64,000 nt of DNA from Maratus speciosus (GCA_963932465.1 OZ010791.1:321528283-321592282), one strand, 5' to 3'. Shown: positions 21,342 through 33,282, counted from the stretch's first letter. Notes: generated by a model not told the origin, from the letters alone. Translations and numbers: made by a program.

Positions 21342-23858
21342 ATGGATCTAGCATCCTACAATCTTCGCGAAATTCAGCCGGACGGAAATTGCTTATTTAG
21401 GGCGCTGTCTGTGTTCCTGTATGATACAGAAGATCATCACCCGCGCGTACGCCACGCCATTGTAAAACATGTAGTCGGTAATTGGGATGTTTATCATCTG
21501 TTTATTGTTGGTGATCTTTCTTACGGTGTTCCTATTACTCAGGTAAACGATTACATGAATATTATGTCAAGAAACAGTACGCATGGTGGACACTTAGAAT
21601 TAAATGCCGCAATCGCAATTTTTAATATTTTTGTCACAATTATCAATGCACAAAACAATAACGTCACAAATTTGGGTGTAAATGCTCGAGGCAAAATAGA
21701 AGTTAATTTATTGTATGATGGAAATGGACATGATGGTCACTATACGGTATTGCTCAAAAAGGGCAAAGAACAAATTCGGCAGGAAAAAAATTCATCTCCC
21801 TCCAAAAAACGAAAACTGCAAGAGAGAAATAAAAAGTATTATGCAGAGCAAAAAAAGGTTGAATCATCTCCTTCCAAAAAACAGAAACGGAAGGAGCAAA
21901 ATAAAAAGTATTATGCTAATAGAAAAAAGGTAGAGTCAGTTTTAAAGCCATATAAAATTCAGTATAGGTGTGCCGTTTCCGACAACATTTCAAATTTATC
22001 TCCGTCCAACTTAGGTAATTTAGACAACACATGTGCTTATTGTAATGCGTTGTATTTTTCATCAGAAAAGAATTCAAATGCCTTATTTAATTTGTGTTGT
22101 TCTAACAAAAAGTTCAAACTGCCCGAATTTCAAATTATTGATGACATAAGAGATCTATTCACTGGAAATAATGACATGTCGAAAAACTTTAGGCAAAATA
22201 TTAGGCAATATAATAATGCTTTATCCTTCGTGTCATTCGGTGCCAATATAAAGTTACCTCCTGGTTACGGTCCTTATTGTTTCAAAATTCTAGGTTCAGT
22301 ACACCACAAAATTTCCTCTTTGTATCCAGATAATTCGACCCATGCTTCTTATGGTCAATTGTACATTTTAGACTTTTCTGAAGCAAACGAAATTAGGTTA
22401 GAAAAGGCTGAGAATAGTTCTATTAGAGAGGACATTCTTAATATAATAAATCTTAATTTAATTAAATGTAATCCATACGTTAAGTGCTATAAAACGATGC
22501 ATCAAAAAATATCTGAGGAACACGAGCTAGCTTTAAAACAAAACAGAGTGCCAGTTGATTTTGTTATGCGCTTTTATCATGAACCGCTATCAGATCCTCG
22601 CCGTTACAACGAACGAACATGCTCAGAGGTTGCAGCGGTTTTTGAATCTAATGATGGTGCTCCACCATCTCATAGGTACATAAATGTTTATTCTAAAGAT
22701 GGTGGACTGAAAACTCTAGATTTTGATAGTATGCATTGTGATCCGATGTCATATGTACTGATTTGGCCTTGCGGTGAACCAGGTTGGCATATTTCAATGT
22801 CAGCCGGGGGAGAGAGGAAAACTAATGTTCGTGAAAATATTTCCATGAGAGAATATGTTTCTTATAGACTTATGGTTCGAGGATGTCCTCCTAAGGGAAA
22901 TTTCAATCCGTTAATTAATGCTGGGAAATTAACTCAGCAATTGATAGTTGATTATTACTGTCGCATCGAAGGTGACAGATTAAAATTTATCCGTAGTCAA
23001 CAGGCAAAATTGAGAGTAGACACATACGCTGGCCTTGCAGATGCTCTGTTTGCACGTGCTGATAAAGAAAACTTGCGGGCGGGGCGGATTGTTATTTTAC
23101 CTTCTTCTTTTACTGGTAGTTCTCGAAACATGATTCAAAACTATCAGGATGCCATGGCAATGGTAAGAAAATTTGGCAAGCCAGACCTTTTCTTAACGTT
23201 TACATGTAACCCTTTATGGCCAGAAATAACTAACAGCATACATCCTTTTGAAACTGCTAATAACAGACCAGATGTTACAGTTCGTGTTTTTCATTCAAAA
23301 ATTAAAGAACTTTTACATTTGATAAAAGAAAGAAAAATATTTGGCGAAGTACAAACATACTTATATACGGTTGAATTTCAAAAGAGAGGTTTGCCCCATG
23401 TGCATTTATTATTATCTCTTCAAGATAATTGTAAATTTAGAGAAATAGCAGACATAGATAAAGTTATTTCTGCAGAAATTCCCGACCCTAATGATACAGT
23501 CTTACATAACTTAGTTAAATGCCACATGGTACACGGTCCTTGCGGTAGTCTTAATCCAAACTCAATTTGCATGACTGATGGTAAATGTAAGAAAGAATTT
23601 CCAAAAGAATTTGTTCAGGAAACTAAGGAAAATGTTAATGGTTACCCCCTTTATAAAAGGAGAAATAATAACAGGACTATTTCTAAACATATTAAAGGTA
23701 AAAATATTGAGGTTGACAACCGTTACATAGTTCCTTACAATCCCTTTCTCTTACTTTATTTTCAAGCCCATATTAATGTCGAAATTTGCGCGAGTGTTCA
23801 CAGTATAAAATATATACATATGTTTACAAAGGTCATGACTGCGCCAATGTGCAGGTAA
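21342..23858 (+). pseudogene. Helitron Rep/helicase, first section: OTU domain, zinc-finger-like region and HUH endonuclease
   Basis: ATG at 21342. Residues 6-137 are an OTU cysteine-protease domain (DGNCLFRAL with D14 and C17; catalytic His in GHDGHYTVL, H133). Residues 152-174 and 176-198 are a duplicated Lys-rich segment with SPSKK and NKKYYA words, resembling a nuclear-localisation signal. A Cys cluster follows (C231, C234, C252, C253). The Helitron-like N domain follows (GKPDLFLTFTCNP). The HUH nicking motif is RGLPHVHLLL, with H686 and H688. The frame leaves the family sequence just after SVHSIKY, in the catalytic-tyrosine region, and stops at 23856-23858 after unrelated residues. Continuation is in another frame, so a net -1 shift lies at about 23805-23820. 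Rep nicks the target and joins the element end. The OTU role in Helitrons is unknown. Confidence 0.9.
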
Positions 23859-25159
23859 CTGCTGAAGGTGGTGTGCTTCATCATGATGAAGTTACTGCTT
23901 TCCTAAACACTCGATATGTCAGTCCATGTGAAGGTGCATACAGAATTTTTTCTTATCCAATGCATGAACAATCTCACACAATCATTCGCTTGCCTGTGCA
24001 TTTGCCAGAAGAGCAACAAATATATTTTCAGGATGATAAAGCCGCGGAAGCTTTACTTAGATCAGAATTAAGAAGCACACAACTTATTGCATGGTTTAAT
24101 TTAAATAAGGATCCAGAAACAAAAAGCCCTTTTATTTATCCAGAAACACCTCTTCATTATACTTGGGATAAAACTAAGTGTATTTGGAAAAAACGCTCTA
24201 ACTTTCGTAGAGTAATTGGCAGAATGTATAATGTTTCTCCCTCTGAATCCGAGCGTTATCATCTTAGGTTACTGTTGCTTCATGTAGTTGGGGCTACAAG
24301 TCATGAAGATATAAGAACAGTTCATGATGTTGTTTTTTCTTCTTTCAAAGAAGCAGCTATGCAAAGTGGATTACTTCAGGATGATACTGAGTGGCTGCGT
24401 TGTTTGCATGAAGCATCAGTTCTTCAAATGCCATTTCAATTAAGGCAGTTATTTTCTTTCATTGCCATTTTTCAACAACCATCAAACGCTACTCAATTAT
24501 GGGAAACTTTTAAAGATTATCTTAGTGAAGATTATTTGCAGCTTCATGAGCCGAATAAAGCTTATCATTTTAGTCTCAGGGATATTAATGAAACACTTAA
24601 ATTACATGGTTTTTCTCTTTCAACTTTCAACTTGCCAGTTATTAATGATTTCTTAATAACTGATCACAACATCAATTTCTCTAAAAATCCAAATCTTGAC
24701 TATAATTTAATGATTCAGCAAGCTAATGATGAACAACTTTTAATCATTAACGAAATCAGTAAAGTAATCCAAGCGAATAATACAAATAAAAGCAATGCAT
24801 ATTTCATAGATGGTCCAGGTGGTACTGGGAAGACATTTGTATACCAGTGTCTTATACAAAAATGCTTCGATTTAGGTATAGAAATTAACTCTGTTGCATG
24901 GACTGGCATTGCTGCTATGCTCTTACCAAATGGTCGCACAGTACATAGTAAGTTTAAGTTACCTTTGATTCTGCATGAAACTTCAGTATCGTCTTTAAAA
25001 ATTAATAGCAAAGCTGCTTCTGATATTAAGTCAGCAAGACTGATAGTTTGGGATGAAGCACCTATGGCAAATGTTTATGCATTAATGACTGTTAATAGAC
25101 TTCTGCAAGATATAATGACCAATAATATTATTTTTGGTGGGAAGATAATCGTTCTTTGA
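23816..25159 (+). pseudogene. Helitron Rep/helicase, second section: Rep C-terminus and helicase N-terminus, ending in a nonsense codon
   Basis: Begins with YVYKGHDCA, the continuation of the Rep tyrosine motif, then DEVTAFLNTRYVSPCEGAYR, a conserved Helitron block. After a linker comes a Pif1-type helicase: Walker A GPGGTGKT near 24812-24836, motif Ia VAWTGIAA, Walker B LIVWDEAPM. The frame ends at TGA 25157-25159. The next codons continue the helicase block (GDFRQVLPVV) in the same frame, so this is a point nonsense mutation and not the protein end. With the frameshift upstream, the copy cannot make full-length enzyme. The otherwise continuous motifs suggest fairly recent inactivation. Confidence 0.9.
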
Positions 25160-26101
25160 GGGGATTTTAGACAGGTATTGCCAGTAGTTCCACATGCCTC
25201 ACGACAAACAATAACTCAAAATTGCATCAAATTTTCACCTCTTTGGCCATATTTCAAGGTTTTTCGGTTATTTAAAAACATGCGAGCTAGGTCAGACGAA
25301 TTGGAGTTTTCAAAGTTTTTGCTTAAAATTGGTGATGGAAGTTATCCATCAGTCAATGATGAACCATCATATGGTTCTTCTGTTATTGATTTACCTTTAG
25401 AAATTATTGCAAAAGAAGATATCGTATCTGAAATTTTTGGCAAACATTTTGCTTCACCAGATCATGTTGTTAATTTTTCTAAATTTGCTATTCTTGCCCC
25501 CAAAAATGAGCATTGTAATGAAATAAATTCTAAAGTTCTACATCTTATACCTGGCACACAGAAAACATACGCTAGCGTAAATAATCTCATAACTGATGAT
25601 GAAAGCCAAATTCTTCAATTTCCTGCAGAATTTCTAAACAGTTTAGAGTTAAGTGGTTTGCCTCCACATAATCTCACATTAAAAGTCGGTGCAATTGTAA
25701 TGCTGTTAAGAAACCTAAATGCTACCCAGGGTCTTTTAAATGGGACAAGACTAATTGTGAGGAATATGTATGACAATTGTTTAGATTTAGAAATTATCAC
25801 TGGCGAAAGAAAAGGGCAAAGAGCTTTGATTAACAGAATCGACCTATCACCATCAGACACATCACTCCCTTTCTCTTTTAAAAGACGCCAATTTCCCATA
25901 CGTCTGGCTTTTTGTATGACTATCAACAAAGCACAGGGACAAACTTTAGATTGTGTTGGTATTTATTTACCCCAGCCTGTTTTTAGCCATGGTCAGTTAT
26001 ATGTAGCTATGTCTCGGGTGCGTTCATTTGAGAACTTAAAGGTTCAAATACTACCAAAAGGCAATAGAACACTGAATGTAGTATATAAAGAGGTCCTATA
26101 A
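25160..26101 (+). pseudogene. Helitron Pif1-type helicase, C-terminal section
   Basis: Same frame as the preceding section, separated only by the nonsense codon. It contains GDFRQVLPVV (helicase motif III), then FAILAPKNEHCNEIN, GLLNGTRLIV, then MTINKAQGQT and HGQLYVAMSRVRS (motifs V and VI), and ends at TAA 26099-26101. An AATAAA signal sits at 26222-26227. The helicase unwinds DNA during rolling-circle transposition. From 21342 to 26101 the combined gene would span about 1,590 codons, a usual size for animal Helitron proteins with an OTU domain. Confidence 0.9.
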
Positions 26102-26280
26102 TAAACAGCTAAAGGGAACCTGGCATTCATGCATGTAGAATGTTTTGCTTGATGTATGTCTGTCGGAATTTCAGTTTGTAGAAATAAGTAAACAAATTTT
26201 AGGGTTACTGAGTAATGCAATAATAAATTTTAGTATGCATCAGTGCAGTTTGTCTGGGCTTATATTGTACAATAATAAAT

Positions 26281-26748
26281 ATGCTGGATAATGAAAAACC
26301 TATATGATTCATCGGTTCATGTCGATAAAATGGAAAAATGCTCTAAATGTACAAATAAGGTGACAAGGTACCAAGTTTTTAATGTTATTTATAAGGGGAT
26401 AATCTTAGTATTTGCATTCATGCGTCCAGTGCGTTTAGCCTTGCGCATGTCTGCCTATGCTTTAATTATAGAAATGTTCAACAAATTTGGGGCTTATATT
26501 GTACAATAATAAATATGCTGGATAATGAAAAACCTATATGATTCATTGGTTCATGTCAATAAAATGGAAAAATGCTCTAAATGTACAAATAAGGTGACTA
26601 GGTACCAAGTTTTTAATGTTATTTATAAGGGGATAATCTTAGTATTTGCATTCATGCGTCCAGTGCGTTTAGCCTTATGTGTGTCTGCCTATGCTTTAAT
26701 TATAGAAATGTGCAACAAATTTGGGAGCCTATGTTGTGCAATAATAAA
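26281..26748 (+). repeat. 234-bp tandem duplication in the Helitron 3' part
   Basis: The unit starting ATGCTGGATAATGAAAAACC at 26281 recurs at 26515 with few differences, so it is younger than most repeats here. The two matching short frames it creates (72 and 98 codons) are repeat products with no recognised domain. Weaker 'tgcat.agtgca.tttgcctga' words continue to about 27020. Confidence 0.88.
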
Positions 26749-26749
26749 T

Positions 26750-28340
26750 TTTTGTTTGTTCTATGCATGTAGTGCAGTTTGCCTGATCCATTTCACTTAC
26801 TTTCATTTAAAGAAGGGTTAAAAATAAAATTGCGTAGTATATAAGAAAATTATTTTAGTACATGCATTAGTGCACTGGCCTGATGCATGTTTGTGTATAC
26901 TCAATTCAAAGGTTCAAATAGGTCGAAGGGTTTTAAGAGATTCAATGTTGTCTACAATAAGGTAATTTTAGTAATCCATTTTCATTCATGCATGTCTTGC
27001 TTTTTTGCATGGTCTGTTTGTAAATATGTGTGACAAAAATTTTAATGTTCCCAACAAATCTTTTTTAATAACATCGAAATGGACACAAATATCTGAGTAT
27101 ATATGTATTGTGTATGTGTTTTTTTTTTAGTGTTTTTTTTTCTTTTTCATTTTTTTTTTCAATGTTTTTGCTGATTTAGGAAATATGCCTCATGGTACAT
27201 AGATACCAAGGATTTACGTGTTTTGAATACCACCATTTCAGTTCAATAACATTTTCTTTATATATTCAAACATTTAAATGTAAAATTAAGGCAAATATTA
27301 ATTTTCTGAAATATAATGGTATTCAAACTTTGGATTTCTTGGCATCTCATGGGGGAAACCGCCTTTTTCAGCATTTTTCCTTTTTTTTTTGTTTTTCTTT
27401 TCAGTAGGCATGCTTGAATATTAGTGTTTTTTTTATAAAATCTAATCTTTTAGAAAATAAAAAGTAGGGATGGAAATGTTTGAGAAACCCCCATAAGTTC
27501 GGTACTTTTAAGTTAGCACAGCACATAATTTTACATAATTTCCTACATTTTAGAGTCTTCTGCATACAGTAATGTTTTTTTGTTGTTTTCATGGGCGTGC
27601 AGTGCTCATACATGCATTAGCAACTGTAACATTTACATATTTAGTGTAGTTTATAGATTGATGCATGAATTTTCATACATCCAGCTTATTGTTTGTTTGT
27701 TTGTTTTTTTTGGGGGGGGGATGGGGGGTCGGTGGTGCACTAATGGGAAAGTCATTTTTGACTGGTGTGCTAACGAAAAAATACCCAAAATTTTAGTAAT
27801 ATCAATTTGTGACGATGGTTAAGTTAACTTTATGCAACTCGGTATTACTTTAAACGTTCTTATATTTCCTATATTCTTTGTGGAATACATCATAATTACA
27901 AAAAGTAATCAAGCAAGAAAAACTTTCGTAAAAACTATGACACTCACACTACAATTTTTATAATATTTTTTTATATTTTTTGGTAGCATATTCCTGTTTT
28001 CCAATTTTTCCAGGAAAAAAGTTTTTTTTACCCAAAATTTTAAACCTGTTTTCAAATAATTTGTGATAATGTTGTCATTTAAATCTATGCACAAACATCA
28101 ATAGTAAAAAATAAATTTTAAAACCGTTCGTAGCAGGAAATTTTTTGAAAAACCGTCAACTTTACACGAGCATGCCTGCTGAAAAATTAAAAGGGTATAG
28201 CGAGTACGGGCACTCGACCTCTTGGGTGTACATGGAACTGAGTGCAACAGTGACAGTCATTTTTATTTTCTGATTTCATCGTGTAAAATATGAATTTTGT
28301 CAAATATCGTGGAAAATATGCAAATTTCGTCGAAAGATTA
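26750..28340. other. Non-coding 3' interior of the Helitron
   Basis: T-rich tracts at 27120-27160, a T/G homopolymer stretch at about 27702-27726, and no protein-like frame. May include captured DNA but no donor is recognisable. Confidence 0.4.
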
Positions 28341-28540
28341 TGGAATAAAACACAAATTTCGTCATAGGATTGAAAAAAAAAAAACGTGATTTCATCAAAG
28401 GATCGCAGAGTAAACGTGAATTTCATTCAAAGGACTGCAGAAAAAGTGCGATTTTTGTCAAATGGTCGCAGAAAAACACTGATTTTGTCAAAGGATCGCA
28501 GAATAAATGCAAATTTCCTCAAAATGTTGCGGAATTATTC
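28310..28540 (-). repeat. 30-bp minisatellite inside the Helitron
   Basis: Seven or so diverged 30-bp units with the words 'tttcgtcaaaggatcgcaga' and 'aaa..gcgattttgtcaaa'. The same unit in the opposite orientation makes the larger array at 49150-49880. The 30-base period keeps reading frames open, giving a false 143-codon frame with DFVKGSQNK repeats. Confidence 0.8.
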
Positions 28541-28787
28541 ATGTTATGCACCTTCAGTGTCCCACTCCCCACTAGCTTTCCCCCCGCAGGAGGGCCTTTT
28601 TCTAAATTTTGCCGTCACACCTCATGTGACATATCGTTGCAAAGGCCTGTGAGGGGGCACTTTCCTAAATCGATATATCGGAATATCATGATATACAGAT
28701 GCCGATTTATCATGATATTTAATTCTAGACATCGCCCAGCCTTTGCGGTAAGTAAACTTTTTTTCTTTAGTGCTATCAAATTGTTTG

Positions 28788-28815
28788 CCGTCAAGTTTTG
28801 ACGGGTTCCATCTAG
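28788..28815 (+). terminator. Helitron 3' terminal hairpin and CTAG end
   Basis: Stem CCGTCAA/TTGACGG with a 3-base loop, then GTTCCAT and CTAG. In Helitrons this hairpin marks where rolling-circle transfer stops. The next base is the required T. Confidence 0.9.
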
Positions 28816-29372
28816 TGTACTTTTAAATGCAATTTGTTTGAAAACTGTATCTCTATTTATTTTTGAAATATTAATTTTTTTGTAGTTTTTGGATCCATTT
28901 GCTTAATATTGGCAACGGAAGTACTCCATTTCTGTAGAAAGTAAAGGAAAAATAGTTTTAAAATATTAATTATATATTTTTGTTGCCATTTTTTCATAAC
29001 AACCGAAAGAAAATGTAATTAAAATACGTGCTATTTAAAAAATATATAAACGAATGATTTCCGTTAAAACATGGAGCTATTATAAACTATATTTAATTTT
29101 AAGTATCTACTTTCTTTAATGACGGCATCTTTTTGCTGCATTTGTGTATTATTTCGCGATAGTGACGTCCTATGTATACTTTACTGTAGATGTTTAAGAG
29201 TGGATCGTAAATGTGGAATTCTTAAGCGGATGTGAATGACGTCGTTTTACATAAAATAAAAGCGTGTGCTTTAAGTCTTAAAATTCAAATATTTTTTGTA
29301 CTATTTATATATACATTTTTTTTCATCGGAGGCGACATTAAATTCTGAAAAAGCAGAATTCCTGTTTTCTAG
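28816..29372 (+). repeat. Family A, right part, ending in hairpin plus CTAG
   Basis: Continues the copy begun at 20690 (TACTTTTAAATGCAATTTG onwards). It ends with hairpin AATTCTG-AAAAAG-CAGAATT (29341-29360), eight bases, then CTAG at 29369-29372 followed by T. Similarity to copies at 55.5-55.7 kb and 63.4-64.0 kb stops right after CTAG. Confidence 0.85.
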
Positions 29373-29394
29373 TTTTAACAATAGTTTTGCAATA

Positions 29395-29853
29395 TACCGG
29401 GTGTCCTAAATAGGACTGACAGATTTTAAAATCCAATAACTTGCAAACGGTGACAGATATTTAAAAAATTCTTGCAGGAGGGTTATGCATAAGGTCAAAA
29501 GTTTTTTTACAGTGATTTTCGATTTTAGTTTGAATTACAAACAATAGATGGCGTTGCCAGCAATAGACGCTAAATTCAGGCTCAATTTTTTGTACTTCGG
29601 GACCCACTCAATACATTTTAACCTCCTTTTTCCTCATGGAGAGGCAAGAGAAAGGCCCAAAAATCGAGCCTGTATTTAGCGCCTATTGATTGCAGCGCCA
29701 TCTATTGTATGCAATTCGAACTAAAATTGAAAATCACTTTAAAAACCTTTTGACCTTATGCATAACTCTCCTGCAAGAATTTTTTAAATATCTGTCACCG
29801 TTTACAAGTTATTGAATTTTAAAATCAGTCAGTCCTTTTTAGGACACCCGGTA
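29395..29853. mobile_element. Foldback MITE, 459 bp, second good copy
   Basis: TACCGGGTGTCC...GGACACCCGGTA flanked by TA on both sides. Closely similar to 6564-7020 along its length. Confidence 0.88.
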
Positions 29854-32800
29854 TATATTTACATGTATTTATAATAAAATTTAACTATCAGATTTTCTGA
29901 CTTAAAACAAAATTTATTAAATGAAATTGTTTCAAGATCAAAATTAAGTCCAAATGAGCACTGTCGCAACGATTCAGTTTTGTTGCTATGGAAACAACGA
30001 CTTATTTGATATTGAATGAAATATATAACTGCAGCATTCTTCATCTGACCTTTATTTTGGAATACGCTTAAACATATGAAACTATTTTTACAGTGCTAAA
30101 ATTAAATAAATGCAGCAATCTATATATGTAATACAAATATATATATATATATATATTAAACTCTCTCATTGTTTAAGTTTAAATTCATTAAATACTATTT
30201 AGACGCATTCTAAAAATCAATTAACAAGCAATTTTCAGATGCATTAAAATTGTTTTCTTTTGGCGAGGAAAAATACTGCTTGACAAATCGCCTGACGCTT
30301 TCGTCTTTTCGCGCCAAATACTCAAAAGTATTTTATTATTTTAACAGACTTTCTTCTGAAATTCCGCCGCTAAATTTGACTGATCCTTTATTACATACAT
30401 ACGTAGTTCAATTCATTTTTTCTTTTCAAAATATTCTGAATATGGCCGGTAAGGACATTTTCCTTGTCAGTGGTGAAGACGTTAAAGTTTTGCCCTCTGC
30501 AGGAATCTGTGCGGTTCAACGTTTACGACTTTAATGATCGTAGTTTTAGGAATTACCTTATCGATCTAACTGTGCTCCATTCTTAAAGGTTTATACATTA
30601 TAAAACTAATAATAATAATAATAATAATAAATACACTTAATCGAGGATTTCAAATCTATCTTGCCCCATTAAAACGGCTGTGTCTGTTCTTGTTTGTTCA
30701 CATAAAATGTACTGGATTTGCCTTGCTTTAGCAGACACTGGTAAATAAAGTAGAATATCATCGAATATTAACCTTTTCTTGCTTATACATTTGCATAATT
30801 TCAGATTGTAACGCCAAATACGTTCATGACGTCTTATTGCATAAATATAATGACAAAGTGGTTTCGATACTTTTGCAAACGGCTTGTTGTAAATTTTTAA
30901 ATTTTTAAAACTTAAAAAAAAAATCTGGATTTTTTTTTTCAGAGATGAGGTTTTTGATATTTTTCTTGAACGCTTGACCATTGAACCATGAACGATTCTG
31001 CTAGTCTCCCGATTTTTCAGGATTTTTTTTCTAGATAACTACGTTTTATTTCAAAGAGGTCTGCGTTTTCATTTTAAAAACCTTATTTTATAAAGAATTT
31101 GCGAAACATTTTCTCAAAATTACAGACATTTTTATTCTTATATTTGGTTTTAATGGACAGTATTCCTATGACATCAGAATGGGTAAAATGGTCGCGTGAT
31201 CTTTTGTTAGCGCTTTGCATTCACCGAAGATTTTTTTTTTTTAATTCAATACCTACTATTAGTTCACACTCTCCCTATATATATATCTTGTTCAAATTTT
31301 CAATCGTTAATAAAATACTTATTATTCATCTAATCAAGCCCAAATAGTTTTTTTTAAACTTGTAGTGGATGACACTTGATGTTTATACAGTTTTTTCAAA
31401 TATTAATTCATTAATTAAATTTAATTAATTTTAGTTTTATATGGGAGGAAAATAGCGGCCATTGGTTATTGAACAGCATTTAATGCATCTCAATACCTAC
31501 AATGGTGGTTACCATAAGGGGGGCCTCTTCTGTCCCCAAATACCGCCAAGTTTATCGCCAACTTGGCGATATCTCTAATATTTCGCCAAATTACCATAGA
31601 TTTCCATTGTAAACCAATAGGGTTTACTTACTTATGGAAAAATAAACAAATTGAGATATTTTAATACAATAAAAACTTATATTAGCTTAAGGGATTATAT
31701 TAAATTTTTTTTTTTTGATGACCTAAATAGTAATTGACTTTTTTTTTTTTTTTTTTTTTTTTTTGATGACCTAAATAGGAATTGACTTTTTTTTTTATAA
31801 AATACATGTTTCTACTTCTCTTTACAACGTTATTTTATTATCACATTTATGAACTTATAAACCTAATTAATGATATATAAGCATATTCTTTCATTATTTA
31901 ATTATTAAATGATGAAAAAAAAGATAAAAGTATGATTTTCAGAATTTAAATAAAAACATTTTTAAACACTAAGAATTAACACTGAAATCGTTAAGTAAAT
32001 GTACATTTAAATTAAATAAGTTTAATTTGCATAATTTATAAACAAACCTTAACTTAAAAACTTGAAATTTAACTGATTTATATAGACATTGGCTACAATT
32101 TAATTTATTTTAACTCTATACTTCTGATAAATTCGATGATCTACACAAAATTAATCTCAAATTAAATTAATATTCATTATATTATTCAGATGTATTACAT
32201 AAATTCTAATCTTTTCAGTAGCGGAAAGATAAGGGATAAAAGATAAGTGAATTCTTAAAGACTGTAATGCTTTCCAATGGAGCGATTTTCCTATGTTTTC
32301 CCAAACAGCTGTTTTTTTACATCCTCGAACCAAGAGGAAGAATAGAGTCCATTTAGATGGCATAGTTTATTCTTAAAAAAACACATACTTCATTATAAAA
32401 TGAAAAGTTTAACTATTTCAATGAAATAAAGTGTTAACAGAATTTTACAAACTTCAGGATGACAAAGACATTCAAAATGGTCACACTAGTTTTCCATCAA
32501 CCTGTAAAATGGCTGTTTACAGTAACTTGGAATTGTTAAAATTATTCATGATTTATGCTAAAACTGAAATGTTTGGTAAAATTGCTAAATATTTTCATTG
32601 CTGCTTCACTAGTTCAATTTTTCGTTGCTCTATGTATTAAAAAAATCTCGGTGCAAAAAGACGTAATGCGACTCAGGAATCGGAATTAGCTTGCTACAAG
32701 TAGTGAAACTACAATAGTCGCTACTTTTTAGAGTAATTTGTAGTTTAGCGAATAGCGCGATATGACATATCAGTAGTTTGTAGCGAGATTTCACCCTATT

Positions 32801-33092
32801 TCTAACGCTACTTTACAAGTTAAGGGGGAAATGCCATTCTTCTAATCACGTAATCATAACTCGCTTCTTTTGTACAAAATGTGTTTTGTGCAACAATTTG
32901 CGAATGTCAGCAACAAATCTCAGTTCCAGTGTCATAGAGTTTTCCATTGACTGTTGCTGCTAAAACAAACCAAAATGCTAACACACCAAAAAAATAAATT
33001 TTGTTGCTAGCAACACTTTTTCTACTAAAACATTTTCTACTGAGACATAAAATCTAAATCATTTTATGTTTTATTCCGGATTTCTTCTTTAG
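29854..33092. other. AT-rich stretch without a supported gene
   Basis: Contains (TA)n at about 30138-30156, (AAT)n at about 30608-30630, a CGCCAA/TTGGCGA inverted cluster at 31540-31600 reminiscent of the MITE-1 interior, and a duplicated word GATGACCTAAATAG...AATTGACTTTT beside T tracts at 31715-31795. Frames at 30250-30534 and 30637-30981 (minus, 114 codons from a real ATG) show no family I recognise. I leave them uncalled. Confidence 0.4.
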
Positions 33093-33126
33093 GATTTGAA
33101 ATTATGACAAAGAAAAATAAAATTGA

Positions 33127-33276
33127 ATTACCTGGTCGCCATATATCGAATACTTAAAAATTATCGACGAAAACGTCAGTGGTAATTACATTGTAAGTTG
33201 TAAACATTGCCCATTTAATAAGAAGATATCAGTTTCAAAATCATCAGCTTTGAACATGATGAAGCTGGACATAGAG
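33127..33276 (+). pseudogene. Possible BED zinc-finger exon
   Basis: A 50-codon frame reads WSPYIEYLKIIDENVSGNYI, then C-x2-C (SCKHC), then KSSALNMMK. This is the layout of a BED finger, common at the N-terminus of hAT transposases and domesticated relatives. A pyrimidine-rich tract plus AG at 33081-33092 could be a splice acceptor, and GAG|GTGAGT at 33274-33282 is a strong donor. The downstream histidines of the finger are not evident. An upstream ATG (33104) is in another frame. Either an exon of an unassembled gene or a decayed transposase piece. Confidence 0.4.
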
Positions 33277-33282
33277 GTGAGT

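Larger units (their letters stand above)
20853..28815 (+). mobile_element. Near-complete autonomous-type Helitron, 7963 bp
   Basis: The 5' end is TCATATATATTAAAAG, directly after an A. The 3' end is CTAG, directly before a T, preceded by a 7-bp stem hairpin (CCGTCAA/TTGACGG, 28788-28804) and seven spacer bases. TC start, hairpin plus CTRR end and insertion between A and T without duplication are the defining Helitron traits. Joining 20852 to 28816 gives the order seen in uninterrupted family-A copies (18.1 kb and 53.8 kb), which confirms both ends. Inside are an OTU-Rep-helicase gene in damaged form (21342-26101), a 5' region with a TGCGCATGCG word (20911-20919) and a 2.7-kb non-coding 3' part with tandem repeats. 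It moves by rolling-circle replication. Confidence 0.92.

Noticed and set aside
28370..28801. 143-codon frame with DFVKGSQNK repeats
   Set aside because: Same minisatellite inside the Helitron, running on into its 3' terminal sequence.
30637..30981. 114-codon minus-strand frame starting at a true ATG
   Set aside because: Composition is not implausible, but no family, splice or poly-A support was seen; left for a homology search.
31540..31600. CGCCAA-rich inverted patch as a further MITE-1 copy
   Set aside because: Shares only short words; the GGTACTT termini are missing.
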